From DATBAK01 sp036787815 (GTDB lineage Bacteria; Actinomycetota; Acidimicrobiia; IMCC26256; PALSA-610), in assembly GCA_036787815.1 (NCBI GenBank), contig DAIQOP010000008.1, positions 1-30,444 of the forward strand: 30,444 nucleotides of DNA. Direction: 5' to 3'. Positions 1 to 7,831 of the stretch are shown in pieces. The notes beneath the pieces are model-generated. The model worked only from the letters and a program-made list of their open reading frames with translations. It was not told the origin of the DNA and searched no databases. The translations under genes were made by a program, and so were the position numbers. The stretch's first letter is position 1, and each line of letters opens with the position of its first letter.

Positions 1-458
1 TCGATTGCCAGAACCATCCGAGTCGGGGGTGGCCCGACCGTCCGGCGGTGGCCGTCGACGTCGGCCTGGCCCTCGTGGAGGAGTGGCATGAGCACTGCGA
101 GGTACTCGCGCATGTGCCGCAGCGGCTTGTCGAACGACATGCCGAACATGTTCTCGATCACGATCTGGTGCGAGAGGCCGATGCCGAGCACGAACCGCCC
201 GCCCGACGCGGCCTGGGTCGTGAGGGCCTGCTGCGCGAGCATCATGGGGTGGCGCGGGTAGGTCGGCACCACCGCCGTACCGAGCTCGAGGCGCGGCACC
301 TCGCGTCCCACGACCGCGAGTGTGCTGATCGCGTCCATGCCGAAGATCTGCGGCAACCAGTAGGACGCGAAGCCGTCGGCCTCGATCTGCTTCGCGTCGG
401 CGACGACGTCGTCGATGGTGCGGCTCGCGGTGTCGCCGCCGAACATTCCGATGCGCAT
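1..458 (-). CDS. LLM-class F420-dependent oxidoreductase (N-terminal part)
   Basis: The reading frame is open to the left edge, so only about 152 N-terminal residues are visible. It starts MRIGMFGGD and continues with the luciferase-like TIM-barrel pattern: an ADGFASYWLPQ segment, then GTAVVPTYPRHP, then GRFVLGIGLSH. These match the first barrel strands of luciferase-like monooxygenases that use coenzyme F420. The ATG at 458 is preceded on the minus strand by a GAGGAG Shine-Dalgarno sequence. The enzyme is probably cytosolic and oxidises or reduces a small substrate with F420 as hydride carrier; the substrate cannot be inferred. A Ddn-type F420 protein elsewhere in the window supports F420 use by the host. 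The downstream end lies outside the window. Confidence 0.85.
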   Translation of the reverse strand, partial: MRIGMFGGDTASRTIDDVVADAKQIEADGFASYWLPQIFGMDAISTLAVVGREVPRLELGTAVVPTYPRHPMMLAQQALTTQAASGGRFVLGIGLSHQIVIENMFGMSFDKPLRHMREYLAVLMPLLHEGQADVDGHRRTVGPPPTRMVLAI

Positions 459-529
459 GGACCGTCTCCTCGGGGTTGAGCGCGGAGGCTAACCCGGCGT
501 CGAGGAAGTCCGGCGAGGAGGGGGGAAGG

Positions 530-1660
530 TCAGGCGACGGCGGTGCGGCCGAGAGCCGCGAGCGCCAGGTACGCAGGCTTGGCCGTGCCGTTGCCGCGCC
601 GCAAACCGAACCAGTCGCCCTGGTCCTTGGGGTTCACGCCCTTGTCCTGGTAGTCGAACCAGCAGAGTGGGCCGGCCCACGAGTACCGGTCGAAGAGGCG
701 GTACGCGGTCGTGAGGATGTTGGCTTGGGCCGATTCCGAGGTGAAGTGCCGTGGGGACGTGCCGTTGGTCGGTGCGCCGTACTCCGTCGCCCAGATCCGC
801 TTGGCGCCGTCGCCGGCCGCGACCATGAGCTGGCGGACGGTGAGCATCCCCGTCCATCCGCGCGTGCCGTTGTCCGGCGCCACCTGCGGGTACGTGTACG
901 GGTGGTAGCTGATGCCGTCGAAGCATCCCTTCGCGCCGTCGGCGTAGAGGGCGCGCGCGAAGTTCGGGCCCGACATCCCGCTGGCACCGTCGCGGGTGCC
1001 GCCGAGCCCGCCGGTGAGCACGGTTGCGCGGGGGACGACGGCCTTCACCGCGGTGTAGGTCGCGCAGAGGAGCTTGGTGTAGCTGCGGGGATCGGGCTTC
1101 GGGTTGCCGGCCCGGACGTGGTTGGGCTCGTTGCCCAACTCGTAGGTGGTGACGCCGAGCGGTGCGTACCGGGCCGCGAACTTCGCCACGAAGCGGGCGT
1201 AGAGCGCGGGGTTCGGCGGGTAGTCGGTGACCTGTCCGGCCCGCGACCCGGGGACGGCCCATCGCGGCGCGCCGATCACCTGGGCGATCAGCAGGAGGTG
1301 GTGGGCCCGTGCCGAGGCGACGATCGAATCGGCGTTGCCCCAGCGGTAGCTCCCGGGTGCGCCGGCCTCGATCGCATCCCACGGGAAGACGGTCCGCACG
1401 TAGCGGACCCCGACGCGCTCCAGGTCGGCCAGCTCGCGGTCGCGCGCTCCCGGGTTCTGGTTCCAGAACACGGCTCCGGTGGCGACCCCGAGGCGGGTGG
1501 CGTGGACGGGTGCCGGCGCGGGTGCCGCGGTGACCGCCGCACGAGGGGCGGGGAGCGCAAGGGCCGTCGAGCCGAGCATCGCGGCCACGGCGACGGCGCC
1601 GACGACGGCGGTGCGGGCACCGCGACGGCACATCTGCGTCGCATGAAAGGAGCGTTGCAT
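530..1660 (-). CDS. Secreted glycoside hydrolase, cellulase-like (clan GH-A type)
   Basis: This 376-residue protein has an N-terminal signal peptide: an Arg-rich start, a hydrophobic stretch at about residues 17-36, and an Ala-Pro-rich linker to about 50. The rest looks like a single (beta/alpha)8 catalytic domain. ELGNEPN places a probable acid/base Glu at residue 178 and WATEYGAP a probable nucleophile Glu at 293, at the strand 4 and strand 7 positions expected in clan GH-A. YVRTVFPWDAIE and FDGISYHPYTY also fit this fold, near GH5/GH39. It probably cleaves a beta-linked sugar outside the cell; the substrate is unknown. The start at 1660 has no strong Shine-Dalgarno, and the Met at residue 10 is an alternative. 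The gene lies 71 bases upstream of the F420 oxidoreductase on the same strand. Confidence 0.8.
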   Translation of the reverse strand: MQRSFHATQMCRRGARTAVVGAVAVAAMLGSTALALPAPRAAVTAAPAPAPVHATRLGVATGAVFWNQNPGARDRELADLERVGVRYVRTVFPWDAIEAGAPGSYRWGNADSIVASARAHHLLLIAQVIGAPRWAVPGSRAGQVTDYPPNPALYARFVAKFAARYAPLGVTTYELGNEPNHVRAGNPKPDPRSYTKLLCATYTAVKAVVPRATVLTGGLGGTRDGASGMSGPNFARALYADGAKGCFDGISYHPYTYPQVAPDNGTRGWTGMLTVRQLMVAAGDGAKRIWATEYGAPTNGTSPRHFTSESAQANILTTAYRLFDRYSWAGPLCWFDYQDKGVNPKDQGDWFGLRRGNGTAKPAYLALAALGRTAVA

Positions 1661-1787
1661 GTCTTGTTTGCCGATCAGCCGCCGTTTCCCCTACGTGATG
1701 GGCTTCGTCGCGTGGGGGCCCGCACTTGACCGCGATTCGCGCGCTCCGTGGTCGCTACCCGCTGAGGGGAGTAATCGACGGATGGCG

Positions 1788-1793
1788 TAGAGT
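1788..1793 (+). promoter_or_regulatory. -10 box (TAGAGT) predicting a leaderless start
   Basis: TAGAGT fits the actinobacterial -10 pattern TANNNT and ends six bases before the TTG start at 1800, so the predicted transcription start coincides with the start codon. No Shine-Dalgarno is visible. TTG is an unusual codon for a leaderless mRNA, which lowers confidence. Confidence 0.4.
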
Positions 1794-1799
1794 GCCCCC

Positions 1800-2444
1800 T
1801 TGGCCGCCACCGATCTGCCCGGCTCCGAACCGCGCGGCGAGATCGTCCTGGTGGCCGGGCCACCCGGCTCCGGCAAGGGCACGCAGTGCGACCGGCTGGC
1901 CCAGGCGTACGGGTGGGGGCATCTCTCGAGCGGGGAGCTGTTCCGCAGCGAGATCGCCCGCCGCACCCCGTTGGGTCGCCGCCTCGCGACCTCGATGGAC
2001 TCGGGGGACCTCGTACCCGACGACCTCACCGTCGACGTCGTCCTGGGTGCGCTCGACGCGATGCCGGCCGACCACGTGCTCCTCGACGGCTTCCCCCGCA
2101 CCCTGCGCCAGGCTCACGCGCTGCTCGACCGGGTCGGCGGCTCGGGCGTCCGGCTCGTCGTCGAGCTCGTCGTGCCGCCCAGTGTGTCGTTCGAGCGCCT
2201 GGCGCTCCGGTCCCGCTCCGACGACGACACGGCCGCGATCCGCCTCCGGCTCGCGCTCTACGAGTCGCAGACCCGGCCGGCGCTCGACTGGCTCGCCGGG
2301 CTCGGTCTCGTCGTCACGGTCGACGGCGATCAGCCACCCGAAGTCGTCGGCGCGGCCATCGAACGCCGGCTCGCCGCCATCAATCCGGCGGAGTCGCGGC
2401 CCGGGTCCTCCTCGGCCTCGGCATCGAGCGCGTCGTCGGCGTGA
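1800..2444 (+). CDS. Adenylate-kinase-like nucleoside monophosphate kinase
   Basis: This 214-residue protein has the order of motifs of adenylate kinase: P-loop GPPGSGKGT near residues 20-28, LSSGELFRSEI (NMP-binding), LLDGFPRT (Walker B/NMP site), then a short LID region with SDDDTAAIRLRLALYE. The zinc-finger LID insertion is absent, as in short-form kinases. The reaction would be phosphate transfer between ATP and AMP or another NMP in the cytosol. The C-terminus is a Ser/Ala-rich low-complexity tail. Housekeeping adk normally lies in the ribosomal protein/secY region, so this copy is more likely a paralogue; that is an inference. The TTG start is the only one that places the P-loop properly, since the next in-frame start would remove it. 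Confidence 0.8.
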   Translation: MAATDLPGSEPRGEIVLVAGPPGSGKGTQCDRLAQAYGWGHLSSGELFRSEIARRTPLGRRLATSMDSGDLVPDDLTVDVVLGALDAMPADHVLLDGFPRTLRQAHALLDRVGGSGVRLVVELVVPPSVSFERLALRSRSDDDTAAIRLRLALYESQTRPALDWLAGLGLVVTVDGDQPPEVVGAAIERRLAAINPAESRPGSSSASASSASSA

Positions 2445-2499
2445 ATCGGCTCGGCCTCGCGGTGCTGAACCCCGACGCCGCGGAGCCCGTACATCGGGA

Positions 2500-3093
2500 A
2501 TGAGCTCACGGCGAATGCGGTCGATGGTCGCGGTCTGGGGTCCTCCCGTCCTGGTCGGTCTGGTCGCGTTCGGGTGCAGCAGCGCGGCCCGGCGAACGCA
2601 GACGACGTCGACGACCGCCGGGACGACGGCGACGACGCAGGCACCTGACGTCCACGTCACGGCGGCCAGCTTCCGGAGCCTGAAGACGATGACCCCGGTA
2701 CGCGGGTTCTTCGTCGCGAACCTGCTCGGCAACACCGCAGGGACGCTCGCGGTGGCCAACTCGAAGAACGGCGGTGTCTACCCGCCGGGGACGCTGCTAC
2801 AGCTCGTGCCGCAGGAAGCGATGGTGAAACACCGCCCGGGTTGGAACCCCGCGACGAAGGACTGGGAGTTCTTCTTCCTCGACGTCTCGGCGACGGGCAC
2901 GAAGATCGTGACGCGCGGCGTGCAGCAGGTCGTCAACCGGTTCGGCGGCAACTGCGCGTCGTGCCACTCGGCGGCGCAACCCAAGTTCGACTTCGTGTGC
3001 GAGCACAACCACGGCTGCGCGCCGTTGCCGATCGGCGACAAGATCATCCGAGCCATCCAGCTGGCCGACCCGCGGCCGGCTACCGGCCGCTGA
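2500..3093 (+). CDS. CxxCH lipoprotein, cytochrome P460-like
   Basis: This 197-residue protein has a lipobox-like segment ending in Cys26 (VAFGCSS), followed by a Thr/Ala-rich linker to about residue 50 and a globular domain. NCASCH at 152-156 is a c-type heme attachment motif, and two more cysteines (167, 173) follow in FVCEHNHGC. WEFFFLDV and the following ...CxxCH...DFVC...HGCxPLP pattern resemble exported hypothetical proteins of the cytochrome P460-like kind; this is from memory of the family. It probably acts outside the membrane as a redox or ligand-binding protein. The ATG at 2500 was chosen because it leaves a complete lipoprotein signal. Its 3' end overlaps that of the convergent Nudix gene by 14 bases. 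Confidence 0.7.
   Translation: MSSRRMRSMVAVWGPPVLVGLVAFGCSSAARRTQTTSTTAGTTATTQAPDVHVTAASFRSLKTMTPVRGFFVANLLGNTAGTLAVANSKNGGVYPPGTLLQLVPQEAMVKHRPGWNPATKDWEFFFLDVSATGTKIVTRGVQQVVNRFGGNCASCHSAAQPKFDFVCEHNHGCAPLPIGDKIIRAIQLADPRPATGR
3072..3090. terminator. Inverted repeat in the overlapping 3' ends of convergent genes
   Basis: GCGGCCGG and CCGGCCGC form a perfect 8-bp stem with a 3-base loop, inside the overlapping 3' ends of the lipoprotein and Nudix genes. It has no T-tract. A bidirectional terminator role is inferred from its position only. Confidence 0.4.
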
Positions 3094-3562
3094 GCTCCAT
3101 GGGCTCGTCGATCCGGCCGTCGAGCACGGCCGCGACGAGGGTGGCCAAGTCGCACGGGTAGACGACCTCGTGGGTGGCCTCGAGCTCGTCGAGCGTCCAC
3201 CAACGGTGTCCGATCAGCGCGAGCCGCTCGGTGTCGTCCCAGCCGTGACGCTCGGGGACGAACATCGCGACCTCGACCGCGAAGAACCATTCGCGTTGCC
3301 GGTAGTCGTCACCGGCGAACTCGAATTCCGTGAAGCGGGTCGCGACGACGGAACCGAGGCGTTCCGGCTCGATCGCGAGGCCGGTCTCTTCGAAGACCTC
3401 GCGCGCGGCCGCGGCCTCGATCGCCTCGCCGTCGTCGATACCGCCGCCCGGCGTCATCCACCACTCGTCGAGCTCGGGCCGGCCCGGATCGCGGCCCTTG
3501 ATGAGCAGCACCGACCGATCGGCGACGAGCAGGACACGAGCGGCCGTCCGGTCCTTCAGCAT
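3080..3562 (-). CDS. Nudix hydrolase
   Basis: This 160-residue cytosolic protein has a full Nudix box: GGGIDDGE, then seven residues, then REVFEETGL. This motif binds the divalent metal for hydrolysis of a nucleoside diphosphate linked to another group. WWMTPGG just before the box and TRFTEFEF after it are typical of small single-domain NTP/NDP-X pyrophosphohydrolases; the exact substrate is unknown. The ATG at 3562 was chosen over upstream starts because it has a GAGGAA Shine-Dalgarno at proper spacing and because a longer form would overlap the divergent deaminase gene. The two genes are back to back with only 50 bases between them. The 3' end overlaps the convergent lipoprotein gene. Confidence 0.85.
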   Translation of the reverse strand: MLKDRTAARVLLVADRSVLLIKGRDPGRPELDEWWMTPGGGIDDGEAIEAAAAREVFEETGLAIEPERLGSVVATRFTEFEFAGDDYRQREWFFAVEVAMFVPERHGWDDTERLALIGHRWWTLDELEATHEVVYPCDLATLVAAVLDGRIDEPMELSGR

Positions 3563-3593
3563 GGATTCCTCACGAACGGCAACGCTAACGGGG

Positions 3594-3599
3594 TATCGT
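3594..3599 (+). promoter_or_regulatory. -10 box (TATCGT) of the deaminase gene
   Basis: TATCGT fits the TANNNT pattern. The predicted transcription start near 3606 would give a leader of only about six bases before the GTG at 3613. A GGAG at 3604-3607 could also act as a Shine-Dalgarno if transcription starts slightly earlier. The divergent Nudix promoter must share this 50-base gap. Confidence 0.45.
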
Positions 3600-3612
3600 T
3601 TTCGGAGTCGCT

Positions 3613-4626
3613 GTGCCTGCTTCGCGAACGTCTGCCTTCTCGCCTGCGCCCAAGATCGAGTTGCACGTGCATCTCGAGGGCACGGTGCGTCCGCCTGCAC
3701 TCCTGGAGATCGCGTCGCGCAACGGCGTCGCGCTGCCGGTCGACACGATCGACGGGCTCGCGGAGCTGTATCAGTTCACCGATTTCGACCACTTCATCGA
3801 GCTCTGGATGATGACGACCCACGCCATCCGGACCGAGGTCGACTTCCGGCAGGTGGTCGTCTCGTACGCCGAAGAGGCTGCCGCGCACGGCGCCGTCTAC
3901 ATCGAGGGCATCTTCACGCCCGCCGAACGCATCTCGGGCGGTGCCTCCTGGGACGAGGTGTTCACCGGCTTCTGCGACGGCGCCGACGAAGCGTTCGATC
4001 GGCACGGCGTGACCGTGCGCCTCACGCCCGACGTGCCCCGCAGCTTCGGGCTCGAAGCCGCGATGGACACCGTGCGGTATTCGCTCAAGTACCGAGATCG
4101 CGGGATCGTCGGAGTGGGGTTGGGCGGCCGGGAAGCCGCGTACCCTCCGGAGCTGTTCGAGACCGCCTTCCGCGTCGCCAAGGACGGCGGCCTCGGGTCG
4201 GTGCCTCATGCGGGAGAGGTGGCGGGGAGCGCGTCGATCCGGGGCGCGATCGACACGCTCCAAGCCGATCGCCTCCGGCACGGGGTGCGGTCGGTCGAGG
4301 ATCCGGGTCTGCTGCGGGAGATCGCGGCGCGGGGGATCGTGTGCGACGTGTGCCCGGTGTCGAACCTGCGGACCCGAACCTACGCGACGCTCGACGACCA
4401 CCCACTGCCGGCGATGCTCGCCGCCGGCGTGTCGTGCTCGATCAGCACCGACGACCCTGCGATGTTCGACACCGACCTCACGCGCGAGTACGAGGCGGCG
4501 GCGCGCTTGGGCTGCTCGCCCCGTGCCGCGTTCGGCGCCGGTACGCGCGGCGCACTGTGTGATGACACGACGCGCGCGTCGCTTGCCGCGATCGCGGAGT
4601 CGTTCCCGTGGGACGACCCGGCGTGA
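3613..4626 (+). CDS. Adenosine/adenine deaminase family amidohydrolase
   Basis: This 337-residue TIM-barrel metal hydrolase carries the zinc ligands and catalytic residues of the adenosine deaminase superfamily: HVH at residues 18-20, PHAGE with His199 and Glu202, a His at 223 (LRHGV), and STDDP with Asp280 and Asp281. It would deaminate an adenine-type base in the cytosol. The residue after HVHL is Glu22, giving HVHLEG. Classical adenosine deaminases have Asp there, contacting the ribose. Adenine deaminases and aminodeoxyfutalosine deaminases commonly have Glu, so the substrate may be adenine or 6-aminodeoxyfutalosine (menaquinone pathway) rather than adenosine. No menaquinone genes are in the window to decide. 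It ends 12 bases before the convergent cyclase gene. Confidence 0.85.
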   Translation: MPASRTSAFSPAPKIELHVHLEGTVRPPALLEIASRNGVALPVDTIDGLAELYQFTDFDHFIELWMMTTHAIRTEVDFRQVVVSYAEEAAAHGAVYIEGIFTPAERISGGASWDEVFTGFCDGADEAFDRHGVTVRLTPDVPRSFGLEAAMDTVRYSLKYRDRGIVGVGLGGREAAYPPELFETAFRVAKDGGLGSVPHAGEVAGSASIRGAIDTLQADRLRHGVRSVEDPGLLREIAARGIVCDVCPVSNLRTRTYATLDDHPLPAMLAAGVSCSISTDDPAMFDTDLTREYEAAARLGCSPRAAFGAGTRGALCDDTTRASLAAIAESFPWDDPA

Positions 4627-4638
4627 GGCGGGGTCGGC

Positions 4639-5325
4639 TCAGGACTCTTCTCCGTGCGGCGACGACGACAGCGTCGGGAGCTCGAGATCGGGCACGAGCC
4701 CGAGGAGCTGCACCCGCCGGAATCGGCCGAGGCCGCGCAACGTGAGGCTGCGCGTGTCGAGCACGCGGATCCAGGGTGGGAGTGCCGCGGGCGGGTAGCC
4801 GACGGCGAGCAGCTCGCCGGGGCGGGCGGCCTGGCACAACCGTGAGGCGAGGTTGGTGGGGCGGCCGATGTAGTCGTCGCCGTCGAAGATGAGCACCCGA
4901 CCGTGGGCGAGACCGCCGCGCAATGCCAGGCGATGGCCTTCGTAGCGGGCGATGAGCTCGGCGGCGGCCGCGATCGTCGGGCCGACCTCGACGCCCACGA
5001 GCATCGCGCCGTCGCCCAGCCACTTCGCGACGCGTACGCCGCGACGCGTGGCCAGCTCGCGCGTGAGCTGCCGGAAGCTGCTCAACGCCTCGATGGCCGC
5101 GTACTCGCCGTGGGTCGCGATGAACTTCGTGAAGCCGCACAGGTCCATGAACGCGAACGCGCGCTCCACGAGCGGGATCGCATCGGCGAGCTCGCGTGGC
5201 TGCTCCGTGCCGCTGACGGTGGGTGCGGTGCCGACCGTGCCGTGTCCGGCCGGGTCGCCGACGTCCCACGCGTGGCGATGCTCCGTCGGCTCCACGGGTT
5301 CAGAATGATCCCGACGCGGTGACAT
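4639..5325 (-). CDS. Class III adenylate/guanylate cyclase homology domain protein
   Basis: This 228-residue protein has about 45 unstructured N-terminal residues and then one cyclase homology domain. FMDLCGFTKF carries the first metal-binding Asp, LGDGAML the second, and PTNLASRLCQAA supplies the Asn and Arg of the transition-state site. The domain therefore looks catalytically complete for making a cyclic nucleotide from ATP or GTP. No membrane segment or sensor domain is visible, so it is probably soluble. The ATG at 5325 follows a GAGGAG sequence at good spacing; longer starts were rejected. It lies downstream of, and on the same strand as, the GGDEF-EAL gene, but a strong hairpin between them suggests separate transcription. 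Confidence 0.8.
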   Translation of the reverse strand: MSPRRDHSEPVEPTEHRHAWDVGDPAGHGTVGTAPTVSGTEQPRELADAIPLVERAFAFMDLCGFTKFIATHGEYAAIEALSSFRQLTRELATRRGVRVAKWLGDGAMLVGVEVGPTIAAAAELIARYEGHRLALRGGLAHGRVLIFDGDDYIGRPTNLASRLCQAARPGELLAVGYPPAALPPWIRVLDTRSLTLRGLGRFRRVQLLGLVPDLELPTLSSSPHGEES

Positions 5326-5381
5326 CACTCCTCGTTCATCGTTCTGGATCGCCGTTCGTCGGGTGGTCGTTCGAGCCTTCA

Positions 5382-5405
5382 CCGGCGGGGGACGTGCCCC
5401 GCCGG
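5382..5405 (-). terminator. Hairpin downstream of the GGDEF-EAL gene
   Basis: CCGGCGGGG and CCCCGCCGG form a perfect 9-bp stem with a 6-base loop, about 80 bases past the stop of the GGDEF-EAL gene and upstream of the cyclase gene. There is no T-tract. A terminator role is likely from strength and position. Confidence 0.5.
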
Positions 5406-5486
5406 ACTCTACGACGCAGCTGCGCGATCCCGGGGTATCCACGGGCTCTCCGGCCCGCGTTCACCTGCCTCGCGGCTGTGCACCGC

Positions 5487-7733
5487 TCAGCCGAGTGCGT
5501 GCACCGGGTCCTGTGCCGTCTCGAGCATCGCGGTCGCCGCCTCGGCCGTCAGGGGGCGGGCGATGAGGTAACCCTGCGCGATGTCGCAGCCCATCGACCG
5601 GAGCGAGGCGAGCTGCTCGGGGACCTCGACGCCCTCGGCGACGACGACCCGCCCGAGCGAGTGGGTGAGCGCCACGATCGAGCTCACGATCGTCGTGTCG
5701 GATTCGGGTGGTGCGAGGTCGCGTACGAAGCTCTGGTCGATCTTCAAGATGTCGAACGGGAACTTGCGGAGGTACGCCAAGCCGCTGAAGCCGGTGCCGA
5801 AGTCGTCGATGGAGATGCGCGCGCCGAGGCGCTTGAACTCCTCGAGGGTCGCGAGCACCTGTGCGTCGTCTCGGATGATCATCGACTCGGTGAGCTCGAG
5901 CACGAGCGAACGAGGAGAGAGGCCCGAACGCGCGAGCGCGTCCGCGACCGTGGTCGTGAGGGTCGGTTGATCGAGTTGGCGGGCCGAGAGGTTGACCGCG
6001 ATGCTCGGCGCGGGCCGGTCGGGGAACGCGTCGCGCCACCGGGCGGCCTGGTGACACGCCTCGTCGAGCACCCACGCCCCGATCGGGATGATGAGTCCGG
6101 TCTCTTCGGCCAGAGGGATGAAGTCGTCGGGGGCCATGAGCCCGAAGCCCGGACGCTCCCAGCGCAGGAGGGCTTCGAAGCCCTCGATGTCACCGCTCAC
6201 GACGTGGATGAGTGGCTGGTACAGCACGCGCAGCTCGTTGCCGCCGAGCGCCTGTTGCAGGGCGGCCTCGGCGGACCGGCGTCGTTCGACGAGCGAACGG
6301 AGATTGCCGTCGAAGAGCTCCCAGCGATTACGGCCGAGCTCCTTGGCCCGATACATCGCGGCATCGGCTTCGCGGAGCAGCGACTCCGAGGTCGTGTCCA
6401 CGGTCGGGCGCGCGATGCCGACGCTCGCCGAGACCACCACGATGCGGTTGTCGACCTCCATGGGCTGCTCGATCGCTCGCACGATCCGTTCGGCGATCTC
6501 GACGACGTCTTCCGCGTCTTCGAGCGCTTCGCACAAGACGACGAACTCGTCGCCGCCGATGCGCGCAACGGTGTCGGACGGGCGGATCGCGGTCACGAGA
6601 CGCCGGGCGACGGTCGAGAGCACGCCGTCGCCGGTGCGGTGGCCCCAAGCGTCGTTCACCGGCTTGAACCGATCGAGGTCGATGTACAGCAGCGCGACTC
6701 CGTCACGCCACGCCCGCAGGCTCAACGCGTGGTCGATCCGTTCGATCAGGATGGGCCGATTGGCGAGGCCGGTGAGCTGATCGTGGGTCGCCTGGTACGC
6801 GAGGGTTCCCTCCGCGGCTTCGCGGGCGTGTACGACGAGCGCGAAGCGCACCACGACCAGGACGCTGATGACCATCGAGATGCCGATGAGCACGCCGGGA
6901 GCCGAGCGCCCGCGGTTCGCCTCGACCAGCGCAACGGTCGGGCTCGCGAGCACCGCGATCCCGAGGAACACCAGGCGGGCCGGATGCATCGTGCGGGGCG
7001 CGGAATTCGCAGGCTCGACGATATCTGCGGCGTCCGGTTGGAGCACGGCGAGCGCGAGCAACGCGTACGCCAAGGGGTAACTGTTGCCGACGACCGTGTT
7101 GAGCCACCCCGACTGCACCGTGTCGAAGAGCACGTCGAGGACCAACGTGCATCCGAGTGCGCCGAACAAGAAGTAGGTCGCGCGGCCGCGCCGGCCCGGC
7201 GCGAACGCGATCCACGCGAGCCCGGCCAGCAGCAGCACGTCGCCGAGCGGGTAGGACGCGAGGGTGACGCGCTGCACGAGCGACAGATCTCTGGTCGTGC
7301 TCGGTGCGATGAGGAAGTCCCACGCGACGATCGTGCTCGCAGCGGCGAGCACCAGGCCGTCGAGCAGCCCGTCGCGATTCGCGCCTGGGGTCCGGCGGTG
7401 CAGCATGACGAGCAGGCCTGCGGCGATCAGTGGGTAGCCGGCCAGGTAGCACGCGTCGGCGGCGGACACCGCAGGTTGGCCCCCGGCGAAGATGTCGTAG
7501 CAGTCCCAGACGATGTCGCCGACGACCCACAGCGCGGTCCCGAAGGTGACGAGGAGCCACGCGGTCCGTGCCACCCCCTGCAGGCGGAATGCCGCGAGCA
7601 CGGCGATTGCGGTGATGGCGGCCGCGCCCCCCTCACGGGCGATGTCCGGCACGATCAGGCCGTGCAGGAACTGGCTCGCGACGCAGCCGGCGGCCGCAAT
7701 CGCGATCACAGCTGTACCAACCCGATGTCTCAC
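5487..7733 (-). CDS. Membrane-bound bifunctional GGDEF-EAL c-di-GMP enzyme
   Basis: This protein has about 748 residues from a GTG at 7733. The N-terminal ~300 residues form about nine hydrophobic helices. A GGDEF domain follows with the exact motif at 393-397 and an RxxD inhibitory site (RPSD, 384-387) at the canonical five-residue spacing. An EAL domain begins near 520 (EALLRW) and retains NLSARQL, ELTES, DDFGTGFSGL, KIDQSFV and EGVE, so both cyclic-di-GMP synthesis and hydrolysis look possible, with product inhibition. The membrane part may sense a signal; no named sensor family was recognised. The GTG start is inferred because no in-frame ATG lies just before the first helix, and a longer frame would run through the divergent pirin promoter. 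Confidence 0.85.
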   Translation of the reverse strand: MRHRVGTAVIAIAAAGCVASQFLHGLIVPDIAREGGAAAITAIAVLAAFRLQGVARTAWLLVTFGTALWVVGDIVWDCYDIFAGGQPAVSAADACYLAGYPLIAAGLLVMLHRRTPGANRDGLLDGLVLAAASTIVAWDFLIAPSTTRDLSLVQRVTLASYPLGDVLLLAGLAWIAFAPGRRGRATYFLFGALGCTLVLDVLFDTVQSGWLNTVVGNSYPLAYALLALAVLQPDAADIVEPANSAPRTMHPARLVFLGIAVLASPTVALVEANRGRSAPGVLIGISMVISVLVVVRFALVVHAREAAEGTLAYQATHDQLTGLANRPILIERIDHALSLRAWRDGVALLYIDLDRFKPVNDAWGHRTGDGVLSTVARRLVTAIRPSDTVARIGGDEFVVLCEALEDAEDVVEIAERIVRAIEQPMEVDNRIVVVSASVGIARPTVDTTSESLLREADAAMYRAKELGRNRWELFDGNLRSLVERRRSAEAALQQALGGNELRVLYQPLIHVVSGDIEGFEALLRWERPGFGLMAPDDFIPLAEETGLIIPIGAWVLDEACHQAARWRDAFPDRPAPSIAVNLSARQLDQPTLTTTVADALARSGLSPRSLVLELTESMIIRDDAQVLATLEEFKRLGARISIDDFGTGFSGLAYLRKFPFDILKIDQSFVRDLAPPESDTTIVSSIVALTHSLGRVVVAEGVEVPEQLASLRSMGCDIAQGYLIARPLTAEAATAMLETAQDPVHALG

Positions 7734-7818
7734 AGGCCCATATCGACCGATCCGGACCCGGCCTTGATGGCCGCCTGCAGGGCTCGGCAGGGCGTCGCGG
7801 TCGCTCGGCGGAGCGCCG

Positions 7819-7824
7819 TATCCT
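7819..7824 (+). promoter_or_regulatory. -10 box (TATCCT) predicting a leaderless pirin mRNA
   Basis: TATCCT ends exactly seven bases before the ATG at 7832, which places the predicted transcription start on the start codon. No Shine-Dalgarno is present in the seven-base gap. Confidence 0.6.
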
Positions 7825-7831
7825 GAGCCCC

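Noticed and set aside
5223..7826. Very long plus-strand open frame of 867 codons opposite the GGDEF-EAL gene
   Set aside because: It is the antisense shadow of a high-GC gene. Its translation is Arg/Glu/Asp-rich with no domain pattern, while the minus strand has complete GGDEF and EAL domains.
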